Source of the DNA: Streptomyces sp. NBC_01276
GTDB taxonomy: Bacteria; Actinomycetota; Actinomycetes; Streptomycetales; Streptomycetaceae
Direction: 5' to 3'
Length of the DNA: 64,000 bases
Assembly: GCF_041435355.1 (NCBI RefSeq)
Contig: NZ_CP108442.1
Location: forward strand, 1,550,001 to 1,614,000
The notes below the pieces were generated by a model. The model made no database searches. It was not told the origin of the DNA and was given only the letters and a program-made list of their open reading frames with translations. This document shows, one piece after another, positions 48,801-57,003 of this stretch (positions within the stretch are counted from its first letter, which is position 1; each line of letters begins with the position of its first letter). The position numbers were made by a program, and so were the translations under genes.

Positions 48801-50022
48801 GGGCGGCAAGCGCCTGGTCGCCTACGCCGTCCCGCGCGCCGGGCACACCCTGACGGACGCCGGGCTGCTGCGCTGGGCGGCGGACGAACTGCCCGAGCAC
48901 ATGGTCCCGTCGGCGGCGGTGCTCCTGGACGCCATCCCGCTCACGGTCAACGGCAAGCCCGACCGCAAGGCCCTGCCGGCGCCCGCCGCCGCACCGCGCG
49001 GCACCGGGCGTGCGGCGCGCACCCCGCGCGAGGAGGTGCTGTGCGGGCTGTTCGCCGAGATCCTGGGGGTGGAGCGGGTCGGCATCGACGACAACTTCTT
49101 CGCGCTGGGCGGGCATTCGCTGCTCGGGGTGCGGCTGGTGAGCCGGATGCGGACGGTCCTCGGGCTGGAGCGCGGCGTGCGCGACCTGTTCCGCACGCCG
49201 ACGGTGGCCGGGCTGCTGGGCGACGAACCGAGCGGCTTCGACCCGATGGGGGTGGTGCTGCCGCTCCAGCCGGGGGGTTCGCGGCCACCGCTGTTCTGCA
49301 TCCACCCGGGGACGGGCGTCGGCTGGCCGTACGCGGGCCTGGCCCGGCACCTGGGGCCGGACCAGCCGCTGTACGCGATCCAGGCGCGGGCCCTGAGCGA
49401 GCTGGGCCACTCCCCCGCGTCCGTGGAGGAGATGGTGGAGGACTACCTCCCGCTGATCCGGGAGGTCCAGCCGCACGGCCCGTACCGCTTCCTGGGCTGG
49501 TCGTTCGGCGGTACGGTCGCCCACGCGCTCGCCGTCCGCCTCGCCGCTCTGGGCGAACGCACCGACCTCCTCGCGATGATGGACGTGCACCTGCTGCCGA
49601 CCGAGCCCGAGCGGCGGCGGATGACCCCGGCGCAGAAGCGGGACATGCTCGTCGGCGACGCCACCGACGAACCCGAGGACGCCCCGTTCGACGTGGACGC
49701 GCTGATCGGTCTGGTCCGGCTGAAGGACCCGGTCCTCGGCGCCTTCTCCGACGCGGAGATCCGCTCGGTCATCGGCGCCTCCATCGACCACGCCGAAATC
49801 ATGAACCTGTACGCCCCGCGCCCGGTCGCCACCGATCTCCTCTTCCTGGCGGCCATCGAGGACGGGGAAACGGAAAACAACCTCGCCCAGAACTGGATTC
49901 CCTACGTGGACGGCAGCGTGGAAAATCACGTCATCGGCGTCCCGCACACCAGAATGGGCGAACCGGAACCTCTCGCACTGATCGGCCGTATCCTTTCCGA
50001 GAAATTGAGGAGCCTGTCATGA
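42877..50022 (+). CDS. Terminal NRPS, A-C-T-C-A-T-TE
   Basis: 2381 residues. A4 (about 20-490, [10 protein letters not shown] near 148) is followed directly by C6 (HHIATDG near 632), with no carrier between. T7 carries GGHSMM near 1025, C7 HHIAADG near 1209, A5 [10 protein letters not shown] near 1694, T8 GGHSLLGVR near 2082 and TE GWSFGG near 2208 with a final His in GVPHTRMG. By eye A4 reads DAEAVGTVVK, with Glu at position 239, as in Lys-type codes; A5 reads DAYGWGSFAK with no confident match. The type I TE releases the chain by hydrolysis or cyclisation. GGAGG precedes the ATG. Confidence 0.93.
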   Translation: MPSTAPTARAVLDGGPAITPAPGVLDRLDARVAAGPGRLALVHGTRRMTYGQLALAVALRADALAAEGAGPGRLVAVHRPRGIDAVVGLLAALRTGAAYLPLDPAAPAARNTAILADCTGRDDIALGAGEFPLPGPGVTPGSAYVIYTSGSTGTPNGVVVGHRALAHFTAGATARYGITAEDRVLQFAPLHFDASVEEVFLTLGAGAALVLRDEEMLDVPGLLAGCAAHGVTVLDVPTAYWHELTHALSSGVDRLPPALRTVVIGGEAALPERVAQWCAAVDPDRVRLLNTYGPTEATVVATVADLSRHRGGPVPIGTPLPGVRAAVVDGELWLLGGALAEGYLGRPELTGTRFTTLDGERAYRTGDLVHVRPDGQLGFRGRADDEVKINGHRVDPASVESVLTAHPGVREAAVVAPRSADGVLRLAAFVVADEGVGAAELRERVRAALPAAAVPGTVTLLPALPRTPSGKIDRKALRSPAPAADPEPDPDPYAVFAGEVLPAEDRVPLSFAQRRLWFLAGLEGPSATYNLPLVLRLDAVPDRAALRAALADVVERHEVLRTVYPAVDSEPYQHVLPAPEVPLAVRACAPGEVAELVAGFTGAAFDLAAHLPLRAALFVPGDGSATLALLTHHIATDGWSVGPLLRDLGAAYAARLAGGPPGWEPLPVQYADYTLWQRELLEDPAALLAHWRGALDGVPTLLDLPADRPRPAEPGGAGATLTARLDAEAHRRLAALAEERGASLLMVLQPALALALAAVGAGTDIAIGTPVAGRGDEALEELVGFFVNTLVLRTDVSGEASYAELVDRARDADLAAYAHQELPFDLLVEHLRPRREGAVNPFFQVMLTAQERGGEDTGTDGPLSGRFVEPGLEVAKFDLSASCVELPGGDGLEVWWQYAVDLFDAGTAQLLLDLFLRALARAAADPTGPVTGWGLLTGEEGAAVTERRERLAAARADELAARAAERAARASGRAAGVRGAAAGVGGAAAGVGAASVEQVLCALFGEVIGLDGPVAPDANFFSEGGHSMMGVRLVNRIRAALGLEARIRDLFLAPTPAELALRLSREAAPAGRPALAPAADRPERVPLSYAQRRLWFVDQLQGPGRSYNIPFALRLERPLDPAALADALADVAERHEVLRTVYPAVDGQPYQRVCEGARPPLELVTAPEGGLEAAVDAAAGHVFALATDLPLRATLIGCGEEQVLVVVVHHIAADGWSAGPLFDDLAEAYAARRGGSAPGWEPLPVQYTDYTLWERAALEGGAAAEHLAFWERTLADAPPVLELAAARTRPAEASHRGSATPLGVDAATHARLERLALEHGTTLFTVVQAALAATLTRHGAGTDLPLGTVVAGRDDEALNDLVGFFVNTLVLRCDTSGNPRFSELVGRVRETGLAAYAHQELPFDLVVEHLNPQRSTARHPLVQVIVQVQPAEPRTPAGGALAGTPLGADSGFTKFDLTLSLRETRDADGAPGGLEGVLEYATDLYDPGTAAVFAGHVARTLREVAADPEQRIGDVGLLSHEEGLRLAAYNDTAVPGAACGLAHERFAEQARRTPGRTAVSYGDETLTYAELDARANALAHRLVEAGVGRDAAVGLLLERTPYLLVAALAVLKCGAAYVPLDPRLPDARVDMIMEDVGARVLLVREEHAELPQVARQLASGVRVLSVDTPVAGYPATDPGIAVGENALMYVMFTSGSTGRPKGVGVTHRNVVELVTDRCWDLAHHRRMLVHSAIGFDASTYELWVPLLNGGRLVIAPGDGTDVAELDHTIRTHQVSAAYFTMGLFHVMADEGLDTLKLLDEVWTGGDVASPSALQRVLEHCPETVLVHSYGPTETTFASHHQRFPLNEREVRGVYLGAALDNIRVHVLDERLRPVPVGVPGEMYIAGTQVARGYVGRPGLTAERFVADPFAADGGRMYRTGDLVHWTAGGELRFIGRADGQIKLRGFRIEPGEIEETLARHPGVGQVAVVVFEDGPGGKRLVAYAVPRAGHTLTDAGLLRWAADELPEHMVPSAAVLLDAIPLTVNGKPDRKALPAPAAAPRGTGRAARTPREEVLCGLFAEILGVERVGIDDNFFALGGHSLLGVRLVSRMRTVLGLERGVRDLFRTPTVAGLLGDEPSGFDPMGVVLPLQPGGSRPPLFCIHPGTGVGWPYAGLARHLGPDQPLYAIQARALSELGHSPASVEEMVEDYLPLIREVQPHGPYRFLGWSFGGTVAHALAVRLAALGERTDLLAMMDVHLLPTEPERRRMTPAQKRDMLVGDATDEPEDAPFDVDALIGLVRLKDPVLGAFSDAEIRSVIGASIDHAEIMNLYAPRPVATDLLFLAAIEDGETENNLAQNWIPYVDGSVENHVIGVPHTRMGEPEPLALIGRILSEKLRSLS

Positions 50023-50228
50023 CCAATCCTTTCGACGACACCGAGGGCACCTTCCGCGTCGTGGTCAACGCCGAGGGCCAGCACGCCCTGTGGCCCGTGT
50101 TCGCCGAGGTCCCGGGCGGCTGGGAGGTGGTGTGGGGCGAGGGGACGCGGGCGGACGCCCTCGCGTACGTCGAGGCGAACTGGACGGACATCCGCCCCAG
50201 GACCCTGATCGCCCGGTACGCCGGCTGA
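50019..50228 (+). CDS. MbtH-like protein
   Basis: 69 residues with the family signature: [27 protein letters not shown] and WTDIRP, including the conserved tryptophans. It binds and stabilises A domains. The ATG overlaps the NRPS stop (ATGA), with GAGGAG upstream. It is the last gene before the terminator. Confidence 0.96.
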   Translation: MTNPFDDTEGTFRVVVNAEGQHALWPVFAEVPGGWEVVWGEGTRADALAYVEANWTDIRPRTLIARYAG

Positions 50229-50248
50229 CACCCGGCGCCCCTTGCAGG

Positions 50249-50281
50249 AAAGCCGTGTCCCGCACCGTGGGACACGGCTTT
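50249..50281 (+). terminator. Strong terminator ending the NRPS operon
   Basis: A perfect 13-bp stem, AAAGCCGTGTCCC with GGGACACGGCTTT, and a seven-base loop, 21 bases after the MbtH stop. Confidence 0.9.
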
Positions 50282-50299
50282 ACGCATTCCCCGCCGAAA

Positions 50300-50362
50300 C
50301 CGCCCGACAATTCCCCGCCGAGCCGCCCGGCAATTCCCCGATACTGCCGCAGCAACTTCCCC
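50300..50362 (+). repeat. Three direct repeats upstream of the glutamate mutase operon
   Basis: CCGCCCGACAATTCCCCG (50300-50317), CCGCCCGGCAATTCCCCG (50323-50340) and the weaker CCGCAGCAACTTCCCC (50347-50362), spaced 22-24 bases. The core GGCAAYT resembles the repeats before the first NRPS gene, and the last copy lies at the -35 region. Confidence 0.65.
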
Positions 50363-50382
50363 TCGACGGATCCCCCGCTTCC

Positions 50383-50388
50383 TATATT
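50383..50388 (+). promoter_or_regulatory. -10 box of a leaderless mutase transcript
   Basis: TATATT ends seven bases before the ATG at 50395, so transcription should start at or next to the A of the start codon. There is no ribosome binding site, in agreement with leaderless translation. Confidence 0.6.
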
Positions 50389-50394
50389 GCTCGT

Positions 50395-50841
50395 ATGCGA
50401 CGACGTAATATGCACATCCTGCTGAGCGGTACGGCATCGGATTCCCACACCTGGAACCTCGTCTACCTCCAGCTCTTCCTGGAGGAGCTGGGACACCGGG
50501 TCCACAACCTGGGCCCCTGCGTCCCGGACGGCCTGCTGGCCGGCGCCTGCGCCGCCGACGGGCCCGGCCGGCCCGACCTGGTGGTCGTCAGCAGCGTGAA
50601 CGGACACGGCTACCGGGACGGGCTCGGCGCCGTCCTGGCGCTGCGCCGGGCGGGTGTGACCCTGCCCGTCGTCATCGGCGGGAAGCTGGGAGTCGCCGGG
50701 GTCCCGGACCCCCGCCTGCGCCGGCGGCTCCTCGACGCGGGCTGCGACGCCGTCTTCGACGACGGGGACACCGGCGCCCTGCGGGACTTCCTCGACCTCC
50801 TCGCGGGCGGCGGCCGGGCCGCCCGGCAGGCCGTGGCATGA
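50395..50841 (+). CDS. Glutamate mutase small (B12-binding) subunit
   Basis: 148 residues of Rossmann-type cobalamin-binding domain. The axial His lies in SDSHTWN (normal motif DxHxxG, so the last glycine is replaced by Asn). VVVSSVNGHGYRD and VVIGGKLGVAG correspond to the lower-face motifs of GlmS/MutS. With the large subunit it rearranges L-glutamate to 3-methylaspartate. A second ATG at 50410 is possible, but the promoter points to 50395. The stop overlaps the next gene (ATGA). Confidence 0.85.
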   Translation: MRRRNMHILLSGTASDSHTWNLVYLQLFLEELGHRVHNLGPCVPDGLLAGACAADGPGRPDLVVVSSVNGHGYRDGLGAVLALRRAGVTLPVVIGGKLGVAGVPDPRLRRRLLDAGCDAVFDDGDTGALRDFLDLLAGGGRAARQAVA

Positions 50842-52151
50842 GCGGCGGCGCCACCCTCCTGGCCCCCTCGGCGGCCCGGGAACCGGCCGCGCCCGACGCC
50901 TCCTTCGGCGGATTCGTCGCCCGCGCGGCCGCCTCCGGACAGCTCGTCGTCCAGCCCCGCATGGGCTTCGGCGACCCGCGCCGGATGCGGGACGGCCTGG
51001 AGCGCACCAAGGACGCCGTCGCCACCACCGTCGGCACCCTCACCATCGACAGCTACACCCGGGTCGGCGATCAGGACGCCGCCCGCGCCGCACTCGCCGA
51101 GGGCACCCCGCTCAACGGCTACCCCATCACCACCCACTCCAGCGGCCTCACGCGGGCCCTGCTGGAGGGCGTACGCGGCCCGGCGTTCCCCGTCCAGGTC
51201 CGGCACGGCTCCTCACGTCCCGAAGCCATCGTCCGGGCCCTGGCCGCCGCCGGACTGGACGCCACCGAGGGCGGCCCGGTCTCCTACTGCCTGCCCTACG
51301 GGCGCACCCCCCTCGCCGAGTCCGTGGAGAACTGGGCCCGCTCCTGCGAACTGCTGGCCGAGCTGGTCCCCGCCCCGCGGGTGCCGCACCTGGAGAGCTT
51401 CGGCGGCTGCATGCTCGGCCAGCTCTGCCCTCCCGGACTGCTGGTGGCCCTGAGCCTGCTGGAAGGGCTGTTCTTCGTCCGGCACGGCATCCGCAGCGTC
51501 TCCCTCAGCTACGCCCAGCAGACCGACCCCGCGCAGGACGAGGAGGCGGTCCGCGCCCTGCGCCGCCTCGCCGCCGAGTTCCTGCCGGCGGGCGTGGACC
51601 GGCACGTCGTCCTCTACACCTACATGGGCGTCTTCCCGCGGACCGCGCGCGGCGCGACCCGGCTGCTGGAGGCCTCGGCCCGGCTCGCCGTACGGTCCGG
51701 GGCGCAGCGGCTGATCGTGAAGACCGCCGCCGAGGCGCACCGGATACCGACCGTGCAGGAGAACGTACGGGCCCTGGAGACGGCCGCGGCCGCCGCGGCC
51801 CTGTGCGAGCACCCCGCCGGTCCGCCCGGCCCGGCCGACGGCGAGGTGTACCGGGAGGCCCGTGCCTTCGTGGAGGCCGTGCTGGACCTGGCCGAGGACC
51901 CGGGGCGGGCGCTGCGCACCGCGTTCGCGCGGGGCGTGCTCGACGTCCCGTACTGCCTGCACCCCGACAACGCGGGCCGCTCGCGCAGCTTCGTCGACGC
52001 GGACGGGCGGCTGCGCTGGTCCGAGGTCGGGGCGATGCCGGCGGCCCCGTACCGGGGCGCGCCGCCGGGCCGGGCCCTGACCGCGGACGGACTGCTGGTG
52101 GCGCTGGGCTCGGTGGCCCGGCGCCACGACGGACCCCGGGCCCGCGCGTGA
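50838..52151 (+). CDS. Glutamate mutase large (epsilon) subunit
   Basis: 437 residues of TIM-barrel mutase. Family segments are RHGSSRPEAIVRAL, TEGGPVSYCLPYGRTPLAESVENW, GQLCPPGLLVALSLLEGLFFVRHG and VLDVPYCLHPDNAG. Together with the preceding subunit it makes 3-methylaspartate, a known building block of peptide antibiotics such as friulimicin. No free Asp-type A-domain code occurs in the window, so its route into the peptide is unclear. Confidence 0.88.
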   Translation: MSGGATLLAPSAAREPAAPDASFGGFVARAAASGQLVVQPRMGFGDPRRMRDGLERTKDAVATTVGTLTIDSYTRVGDQDAARAALAEGTPLNGYPITTHSSGLTRALLEGVRGPAFPVQVRHGSSRPEAIVRALAAAGLDATEGGPVSYCLPYGRTPLAESVENWARSCELLAELVPAPRVPHLESFGGCMLGQLCPPGLLVALSLLEGLFFVRHGIRSVSLSYAQQTDPAQDEEAVRALRRLAAEFLPAGVDRHVVLYTYMGVFPRTARGATRLLEASARLAVRSGAQRLIVKTAAEAHRIPTVQENVRALETAAAAAALCEHPAGPPGPADGEVYREARAFVEAVLDLAEDPGRALRTAFARGVLDVPYCLHPDNAGRSRSFVDADGRLRWSEVGAMPAAPYRGAPPGRALTADGLLVALGSVARRHDGPRARA

Positions 52152-52219
52152 ACACGGCACGGCACGGCCCCACCCCCACCGCCACCCCCACCACCCCCTT
52201 CGGACGATCAGGAGTCGCC

Positions 52220-53203
52220 ATGGACCCGCACACCCCTCCCCCGCTCGGTGAGCACCTGCGGTCGCCGCGGCTGCGCTCCGCGATGCTCGTGCAGCAGGAA
52301 GTCCTCGACGCGGCACGCCGGTTCCTGCGCGGCGCGGGATTCGTTGAGCTGCTGCCGCCGCTGGTGGGACCGGTCACCGACCCCGGCGGGCGCGGCGCGA
52401 AGGCACTCGACGTGGACTACTACGGGCAGCCGTACAAGCTGATGACGAGCGCCATCCTCTACAAGCAGGCCTCGCTGAGGGGCTTCCCCAGACTCTTCTA
52501 CATCGCGCCGAACGTCCGGGTGGAACCGCCGGAGACGGCGGGGACGGGCCGGCACCTGGTGGAGTTCCACCAGATCGACGTGGAGATGGCGGGCGGCACC
52601 CGGCAGGACGCGCAGGAGGTCGCGGCCGGACTGCTGACCCACGTGGTGGAGCACGTGTGGACGGCGGTGCCCCACCTGCTGCGCGAACTGGGCCGTGAGG
52701 AACTGGACTTCGCGGAGCTGCGGCAGGGCAAGTTCGACGCGCTGACCCACGCGGAGGCCGTGGCCCGGCTGGCCGGGCACGGCCATCCGCAGAGCCCCGA
52801 CGCGGAGATCGACTGGGCGGGCGAGAAGGTGCTCTCCCTGGAGGCGGACCGGCCGTTCTTCGTCAACGACTACCCGAAGGGATCGCGCGGCTTCTACGAC
52901 CGCGAGGACCCCGGGAACCCGGGCGTGCTGCGCAACTTCGACCTGATCGCGCACGGCGGGTACGGAGAGCTGGTCAGCGGCAGCGAGCGCGAGAGCCGGT
53001 ACGCGGCGATCGTGACCCGGATGCGGGAGAGCGGCGAGAACCCGGCCAAGTACGCCTGGTACCTGGAGCTGGCCCGGGAGGGCATCGAACCCAGCGCCGG
53101 CTTCGGCATGGGCCTGCAGCGCCTCGTCCGGTTCCTGACCGGCCTGGACGCGCTGTGGCAGGTCAGCGCCTACCCGAAGCTGCCGGGGGTGATCGCGCCG
53201 TGA
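52220..53203 (+). CDS. AsnRS-like class II synthetase without anticodon domain
   Basis: 327 residues of Asp/Asn-type class II catalytic core: motif 2 region (FYIAPNVRVEPPE ... HLVEFHQIDVE) and motif 3 GFGMGLQRLVRFL. The N-terminal OB fold that reads the tRNA is absent. Archaeal relatives of this kind are asparagine synthetases. Beside glutamate mutase, amidation of 3-methylaspartate to 3-methylasparagine is an attractive inference; direct loading of a carrier domain is the alternative. The ATG has GGAG upstream; a GTG at 52148 overlaps the previous stop. Confidence 0.75.
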   Translation: MDPHTPPPLGEHLRSPRLRSAMLVQQEVLDAARRFLRGAGFVELLPPLVGPVTDPGGRGAKALDVDYYGQPYKLMTSAILYKQASLRGFPRLFYIAPNVRVEPPETAGTGRHLVEFHQIDVEMAGGTRQDAQEVAAGLLTHVVEHVWTAVPHLLRELGREELDFAELRQGKFDALTHAEAVARLAGHGHPQSPDAEIDWAGEKVLSLEADRPFFVNDYPKGSRGFYDREDPGNPGVLRNFDLIAHGGYGELVSGSERESRYAAIVTRMRESGENPAKYAWYLELAREGIEPSAGFGMGLQRLVRFLTGLDALWQVSAYPKLPGVIAP

Positions 53204-54471
53204 GCGGGCTGCGGGCGGACGGGTTCCCGCAGGAGGCGGTACGGGCCCGGGCGCGGGCGGGAACGGCCGGGGTGTTCCCGCCGGCCGGGGAGTACGGGGC
53301 GGCGCTGTTCGGGGCGGCCCCGGCCACCGCGCCGGACACCGCGGACGCACTGGACGAACTGCGGGTGGTGCCGCCGGTGTTCATGCCGAGGCGGCTGGAG
53401 AAGCTCATCGACCTGGGCCGGGAGCCCTCGTACGAGGACGTCGACCTGCGCACGGGGATCGGCGGATTCACCGCGCGGCTCCCGCTGTACCTGTCGGCCT
53501 TCGGTTCCACCCGGGCCGGCAGCGGCGACCTCGGCGTGGCCGCCGCCCGGCAGGCGGCACGGCTCGGGATCCCGATGGTGATCGGCGAGAACATGGTCCC
53601 CGTGCACGGCTACGGCAGCAGCTCGGCGCTGCTGGAGCGGGTGGCCGCGTACGCCGGGGAACTCCCCGACGGGGTGGGCGGGGTGGTGGTGCAGCAGTCC
53701 ACCGAGGACGCCGACTCCGAGGTGTGGAACCTCCTCTACAGCGACCCGGGCAGCCGCCCGCTGCGCGACTCGGGCCGCCTCGGCTTCGAGCTGAAGGCGG
53801 GCCAGGGCGCGAAGCCGGGCCTCGGCGGGATGACCGTGGTCGGCGCCGCGGAGGCCGACCGCCTCGGCGGCCGGTTCGCGGTACGGGACCTGCTGGGCGA
53901 CCCCGACGGGCGGCTGCTGCGGTGCGCGACCCCGGGGACCTTCACCGAGGAGATCGTGCGCCAGCAGCTGCGGTTCATGCGGAACAACTTCCCGCTGGCC
54001 CGCACCTGGGTGAAGTTCCACCCGGGCCGCGACATCGCCCGCGCGGCCGCCACGGCCTGGGCGGCGGGCGCGGACGCGGTCACCGTCGACGGCGCGGAGG
54101 GCGGCACCGGCTGGGCGCCGCGGGTGTTCCTCGAAGCGGCCGGGCTGCCGCTCGGCGAATGCCTGCGCCGCATCGGCAGCCCGGCCGGCGACCTGCTCGC
54201 CTCGGGCCGGATATGGGAGGGCGGCCGCGCCGTACGGGCCCTGGCGCTGGGGGCCACGGCCGTGGGCCTGGGCCGGGCCGCGCTGCTCGCCGTCGACGAG
54301 GACCCCGCGTCGGGGCTGGTCCGGCTGGTGGAGGCGCTGGCCCTGGAGGTGCGGCTGCTGGTCAGCGCGGTCGGCAAGTACCGCCCGGCCGACCTCTCCC
54401 CCGAGGACCTCTGGTCCCCCCGCACACCGGCGCCCGGCCCGGCCCCGCTGCCGGTCCCGGAGCCGTCGTGA
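53200..54471 (+). CDS. Glutamate-synthase-like FMN protein
   Basis: 423 residues related to the FMN/synthase domain of GltB, with GQGAKPGLGGM near 202 and VDGAEGGTGWAP near 298. No glutaminase domain and no cysteine cluster for a 3Fe-4S centre are seen, so it is not a normal glutamate synthase. The GTG start overlaps the previous stop. It might feed glutamate or ammonia to the mutase/amidation steps or oxidise an amino acid; function is unknown. Confidence 0.75.
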   Translation: MSGLRADGFPQEAVRARARAGTAGVFPPAGEYGAALFGAAPATAPDTADALDELRVVPPVFMPRRLEKLIDLGREPSYEDVDLRTGIGGFTARLPLYLSAFGSTRAGSGDLGVAAARQAARLGIPMVIGENMVPVHGYGSSSALLERVAAYAGELPDGVGGVVVQQSTEDADSEVWNLLYSDPGSRPLRDSGRLGFELKAGQGAKPGLGGMTVVGAAEADRLGGRFAVRDLLGDPDGRLLRCATPGTFTEEIVRQQLRFMRNNFPLARTWVKFHPGRDIARAAATAWAAGADAVTVDGAEGGTGWAPRVFLEAAGLPLGECLRRIGSPAGDLLASGRIWEGGRAVRALALGATAVGLGRAALLAVDEDPASGLVRLVEALALEVRLLVSAVGKYRPADLSPEDLWSPRTPAPGPAPLPVPEPS

Positions 54472-54842
54472 ACCCCCGCCCGGCGGGGCCCGGCGGGCGT
54501 CCCGGGGGCAGCCGTCGGGGCGGGGTCGTAAAGGCGCGGTTCCGGTTCGGGGAGGCGCCGGGGGTCACGCTGGCGCCCTCCCGCTCCCCCCGCCCCGGCC
54601 CCGGCGCCCGCGCGACCCGCGCCACCGCCACAGCCACCGCCACCGCCACGGCCACCGCCAGCCGGGCGGCCCGCGCCGCCGCGTGCGCCGCCGCCTCCCG
54701 GGCCCTCGCCGAGGCCGGGCTCGGCCACCTCGGAGGCCGCCTGGAACTGCGTACGTACGGGCCGGCGCCCGGAGCCCCGGGGCTCACCCGCGCCGCCCGC
54801 CGGGCCGTCGCCGTCGCGCTGACGGCCCGGCCCCGACCCTGA
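54468..54842 (+). CDS. Hypothetical protein with Ala/Thr repeat
   Basis: A 124-residue frame from a GTG overlapping the previous stop (GTGA). An Ala-Thr run around residue 50 reflects a six-base tandem repeat. The rest is rich in Arg, Pro and Gly with no recognised domain. The coupling and fit in the operon speak for a gene; the composition speaks against. No function proposed. Confidence 0.4.
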   Translation: MNPRPAGPGGRPGGSRRGGVVKARFRFGEAPGVTLAPSRSPRPGPGARATRATATATATATATASRAARAAACAAASRALAEAGLGHLGGRLELRTYGPAPGAPGLTRAARRAVAVALTARPRP

Positions 54843-54876
54843 CCGTCCACCGCCCCTCGCAGACAAAAGGTGCACC

Positions 54877-56136
54877 ATGGAATCCCCCGTAGAAGGAACC
54901 GTCCCCGAGCGCGTGCAGTGGGGCCGGGTCGGCTCCCTGGTCGGCGGCCAGGCCGCCGTCCAGCTCGGCAGCTTCGCCCTGCTCATCGCCATGAACTGGA
55001 CGGCGGTCCAGCTCGGCGGCACCCGCGCCGTGACCCTGCTGATGCTCGCCGCGACCGTGCCGCGGGCCCTGATGCTGATCTTCGGCGGGGCGGTGGCCGA
55101 CACCCTCGGCCCGCGCTTCGTCCTGCTGCGCACCACGGCCGCGCGGGTCGCGCTGCTGGCCGTCGGATCCGTACTCACCGCCACCGCAGAGCAGTTGTGG
55201 CCGCTGGTGGTGATCGCGCTCGTCGAGGGGGTGCTGCTGGGGCTGGCCGGACCGGCCTCGGGCGTCCTGCTGCCCCTGTTCGCCCGGGGGGAGCAGCTGG
55301 CCCGCGCCAACTCCCTCTACGCGATGGTGCTGCGCGTCGCCCCGATCCTCGGCGCCCCCGCCGGGGCCTTCCTGATCACCGTCGGGCAGCTGTGGGTGGC
55401 CCTGCTGGCCGGCGCGGTGACCGGGGCGATCTGGTTCGGCTGCCTGCTGCACGTGACCCACGGTTTCGTCCGCCCGGAACCCGAGCCCGGGGTGTCGCTG
55501 GTCAAGCGCTCCGGTGACGGGTTCCGGCTGCTGGCCCGCCACCCGCGGCTGCGCTGGATGTTCGTCGCCGCGCTCTGCCTGGACATGGCCTTCAGCTGGC
55601 CCGCCGAGGTGGCCCTGCCGCTGCTGGTCTCCGAGCGCGGCTGGGGCGTGAGCGCGGTGGGCGTCGTCCTGGCGGCGTTCAGCGTGGGAGCGCTCGGTTC
55701 CAGTGCGGTCGGCGCGGCGCTCGCGCACCGCATCCCGATGTTCGTCCGGCTCGTCGTGACCGGGGCCGGGCTCGCCGCCGGGATCCTGGTGATGGCGCTG
55801 ATGCCCTCGGTGGTGTCGCTCACCGCCGTGGCGGCCGGGGTCGGCCTGCTGTCCGGGCTCAACGGGCCCGCCATCGTGACCCTGTACCAGCAGTCCGCGC
55901 CGGAGGACCGGATGGGCGCCGCGATGTCGACCCTCTCGCTCTCCGGGATCGGTACGGCGCCGGTCTCGATCGCCGTCTTCAGCTCCCTGTCGCTGGTCCT
56001 CGGGGTGCAGACGACCTGGCTGGTGTGCGGGGCGATCGCCTTCGTCTCCCCGGTCGCCGCGGTACTGGCCCTGCGCCACCCGGCGCGGACCGAGGAGCCG
56101 GCCGTGACGGAGCTGCCCGTCGCGGCCGCGGCGTGA
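54877..56136 (+). CDS. MFS exporter, EntS-like (MFS_3), about 12 TM
   Basis: 419 residues of polytopic membrane protein, with GGAVADTLGPRFVLLRT as the loop 2-3 motif and a typical MFS_3 ending. Relatives export enterobactin and other small peptides. AAAGGTG precedes the ATG. Position between the methylaspartate genes and the PPTase suggests export of the NRPS product. Confidence 0.88.
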   Translation: MESPVEGTVPERVQWGRVGSLVGGQAAVQLGSFALLIAMNWTAVQLGGTRAVTLLMLAATVPRALMLIFGGAVADTLGPRFVLLRTTAARVALLAVGSVLTATAEQLWPLVVIALVEGVLLGLAGPASGVLLPLFARGEQLARANSLYAMVLRVAPILGAPAGAFLITVGQLWVALLAGAVTGAIWFGCLLHVTHGFVRPEPEPGVSLVKRSGDGFRLLARHPRLRWMFVAALCLDMAFSWPAEVALPLLVSERGWGVSAVGVVLAAFSVGALGSSAVGAALAHRIPMFVRLVVTGAGLAAGILVMALMPSVVSLTAVAAGVGLLSGLNGPAIVTLYQQSAPEDRMGAAMSTLSLSGIGTAPVSIAVFSSLSLVLGVQTTWLVCGAIAFVSPVAAVLALRHPARTEEPAVTELPVAAAA

Positions 56137-56930
56137 ACGCGCCGCCGCGGGCGGCGGGGGCGGCCCGGCCGGCCGGCCCGCCCCTGCCGGCCCCGCCGGC
56201 CCCGCCACGCCTGCCGAGCCTGCCGAGCCTGCCGCGCCTGCCGCGCGTCCTGACGGACCCCGGTCCGGCGCGGGCGGTCCTGGTGGCCGCGGCTCCGCAG
56301 CTGTGGCTGGTGGACACCACCGCCTACCGGGACCACGCGGCCCGGCACGCGCCGGGCACCCTGGACGCCCAGGAGCTGGCGCGGGCGGCCGAGTTCGCGC
56401 TGGCGGCCGACCGGGACAGCTACGTCTGCGCGCACGTCGCCCTGCGCCGGCTGCTCGGCGCGTACCTGGGGCTGGCCCCGCGCGAGGTGACCGTGGAGCG
56501 GGCGCCGTGCGCGCACTGCGACGAGCCGCACGGGCGTCCCGTACTGCCGGGCGGGGCCCTGCACTTCTCGCTGTCGCACTGCACCGGGATCAGCCTGCTG
56601 GCCTTCGCGGACGCCCCGGTGGGGGTGGACGTGGAGGAGCTGGTGCGGCCGGAGGTGATCGCGGAGACCGCGGACGTGCTGCACCCGCGGGAGGCAGCGG
56701 AGCTGGCCCTGCTGCCCGCCCCCGCGCGGCCGTTGGCCTTCACCCGGGTGTGGACGCGCAAGGAGGCCTATCTGAAGGGGCTGGGAGTGGGGCTCTCGGA
56801 GGACCCGGCGGCCGATTACGTGGGCACCGGCCCGGCCCCGGCCCGGATGCCGGGGTGGTCCCTGGCGGACGTGACGGTCCCGGAGGGGCACTGCGCGGCA
56901 CTGGCCCTCCGACTCCCGCCCGATGCCTAG
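56133..56930 (+). CDS. Sfp-type 4'-phosphopantetheinyl transferase
   Basis: 265 residues. The metal- and CoA-binding motifs are FSLSHCTG, GVDVEE (near 165) and WTRKEAYLKGLG (near 207). It activates the NRPS carrier domains and is distinct from the AcpS-type domain at the left end. GTG start overlaps the exporter stop (GTGA). The first 40 residues are a Pro-rich extension. Confidence 0.93.
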   Translation: MNAPPRAAGAARPAGPPLPAPPAPPRLPSLPSLPRLPRVLTDPGPARAVLVAAAPQLWLVDTTAYRDHAARHAPGTLDAQELARAAEFALAADRDSYVCAHVALRRLLGAYLGLAPREVTVERAPCAHCDEPHGRPVLPGGALHFSLSHCTGISLLAFADAPVGVDVEELVRPEVIAETADVLHPREAAELALLPAPARPLAFTRVWTRKEAYLKGLGVGLSEDPAADYVGTGPAPARMPGWSLADVTVPEGHCAALALRLPPDA

Positions 56931-56940
56931 CGGTCAACTG

Positions 56941-56950
56941 TCACATGTGA
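56941..56950. promoter_or_regulatory. Perfect palindrome before the metalloprotease gene
   Basis: TCACATGTGA, followed by the AT-rich AATATTA, which may be a -10 element. It lies 54 bases before the TTG start. Confidence 0.35.
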
Positions 56951-57003
56951 AATATTACCTGCGCTTCGAGCTACGGACCGAACTCCCCGAAAGGTCACCT
57001 CCG

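Noticed and set aside
45622..49947. A 1441-codon open frame on the minus strand opposite the terminal NRPS
   Set aside because: Antisense shadow of clear NRPS domains; composition is RGQV-rich and has no motif.
50282..50394. Cobalamin riboswitch before the B12-dependent mutase
   Set aside because: The -10 box lies seven bases before the ATG, leaving no room for a 5' leader; no B12-box sequence is seen.
56923..57003. Upstream ATG start for the metalloprotease
   Set aside because: It overlaps the PPTase gene and places 27 odd residues before a normal signal peptide; the TTG at 57004 has a good ribosome binding site.
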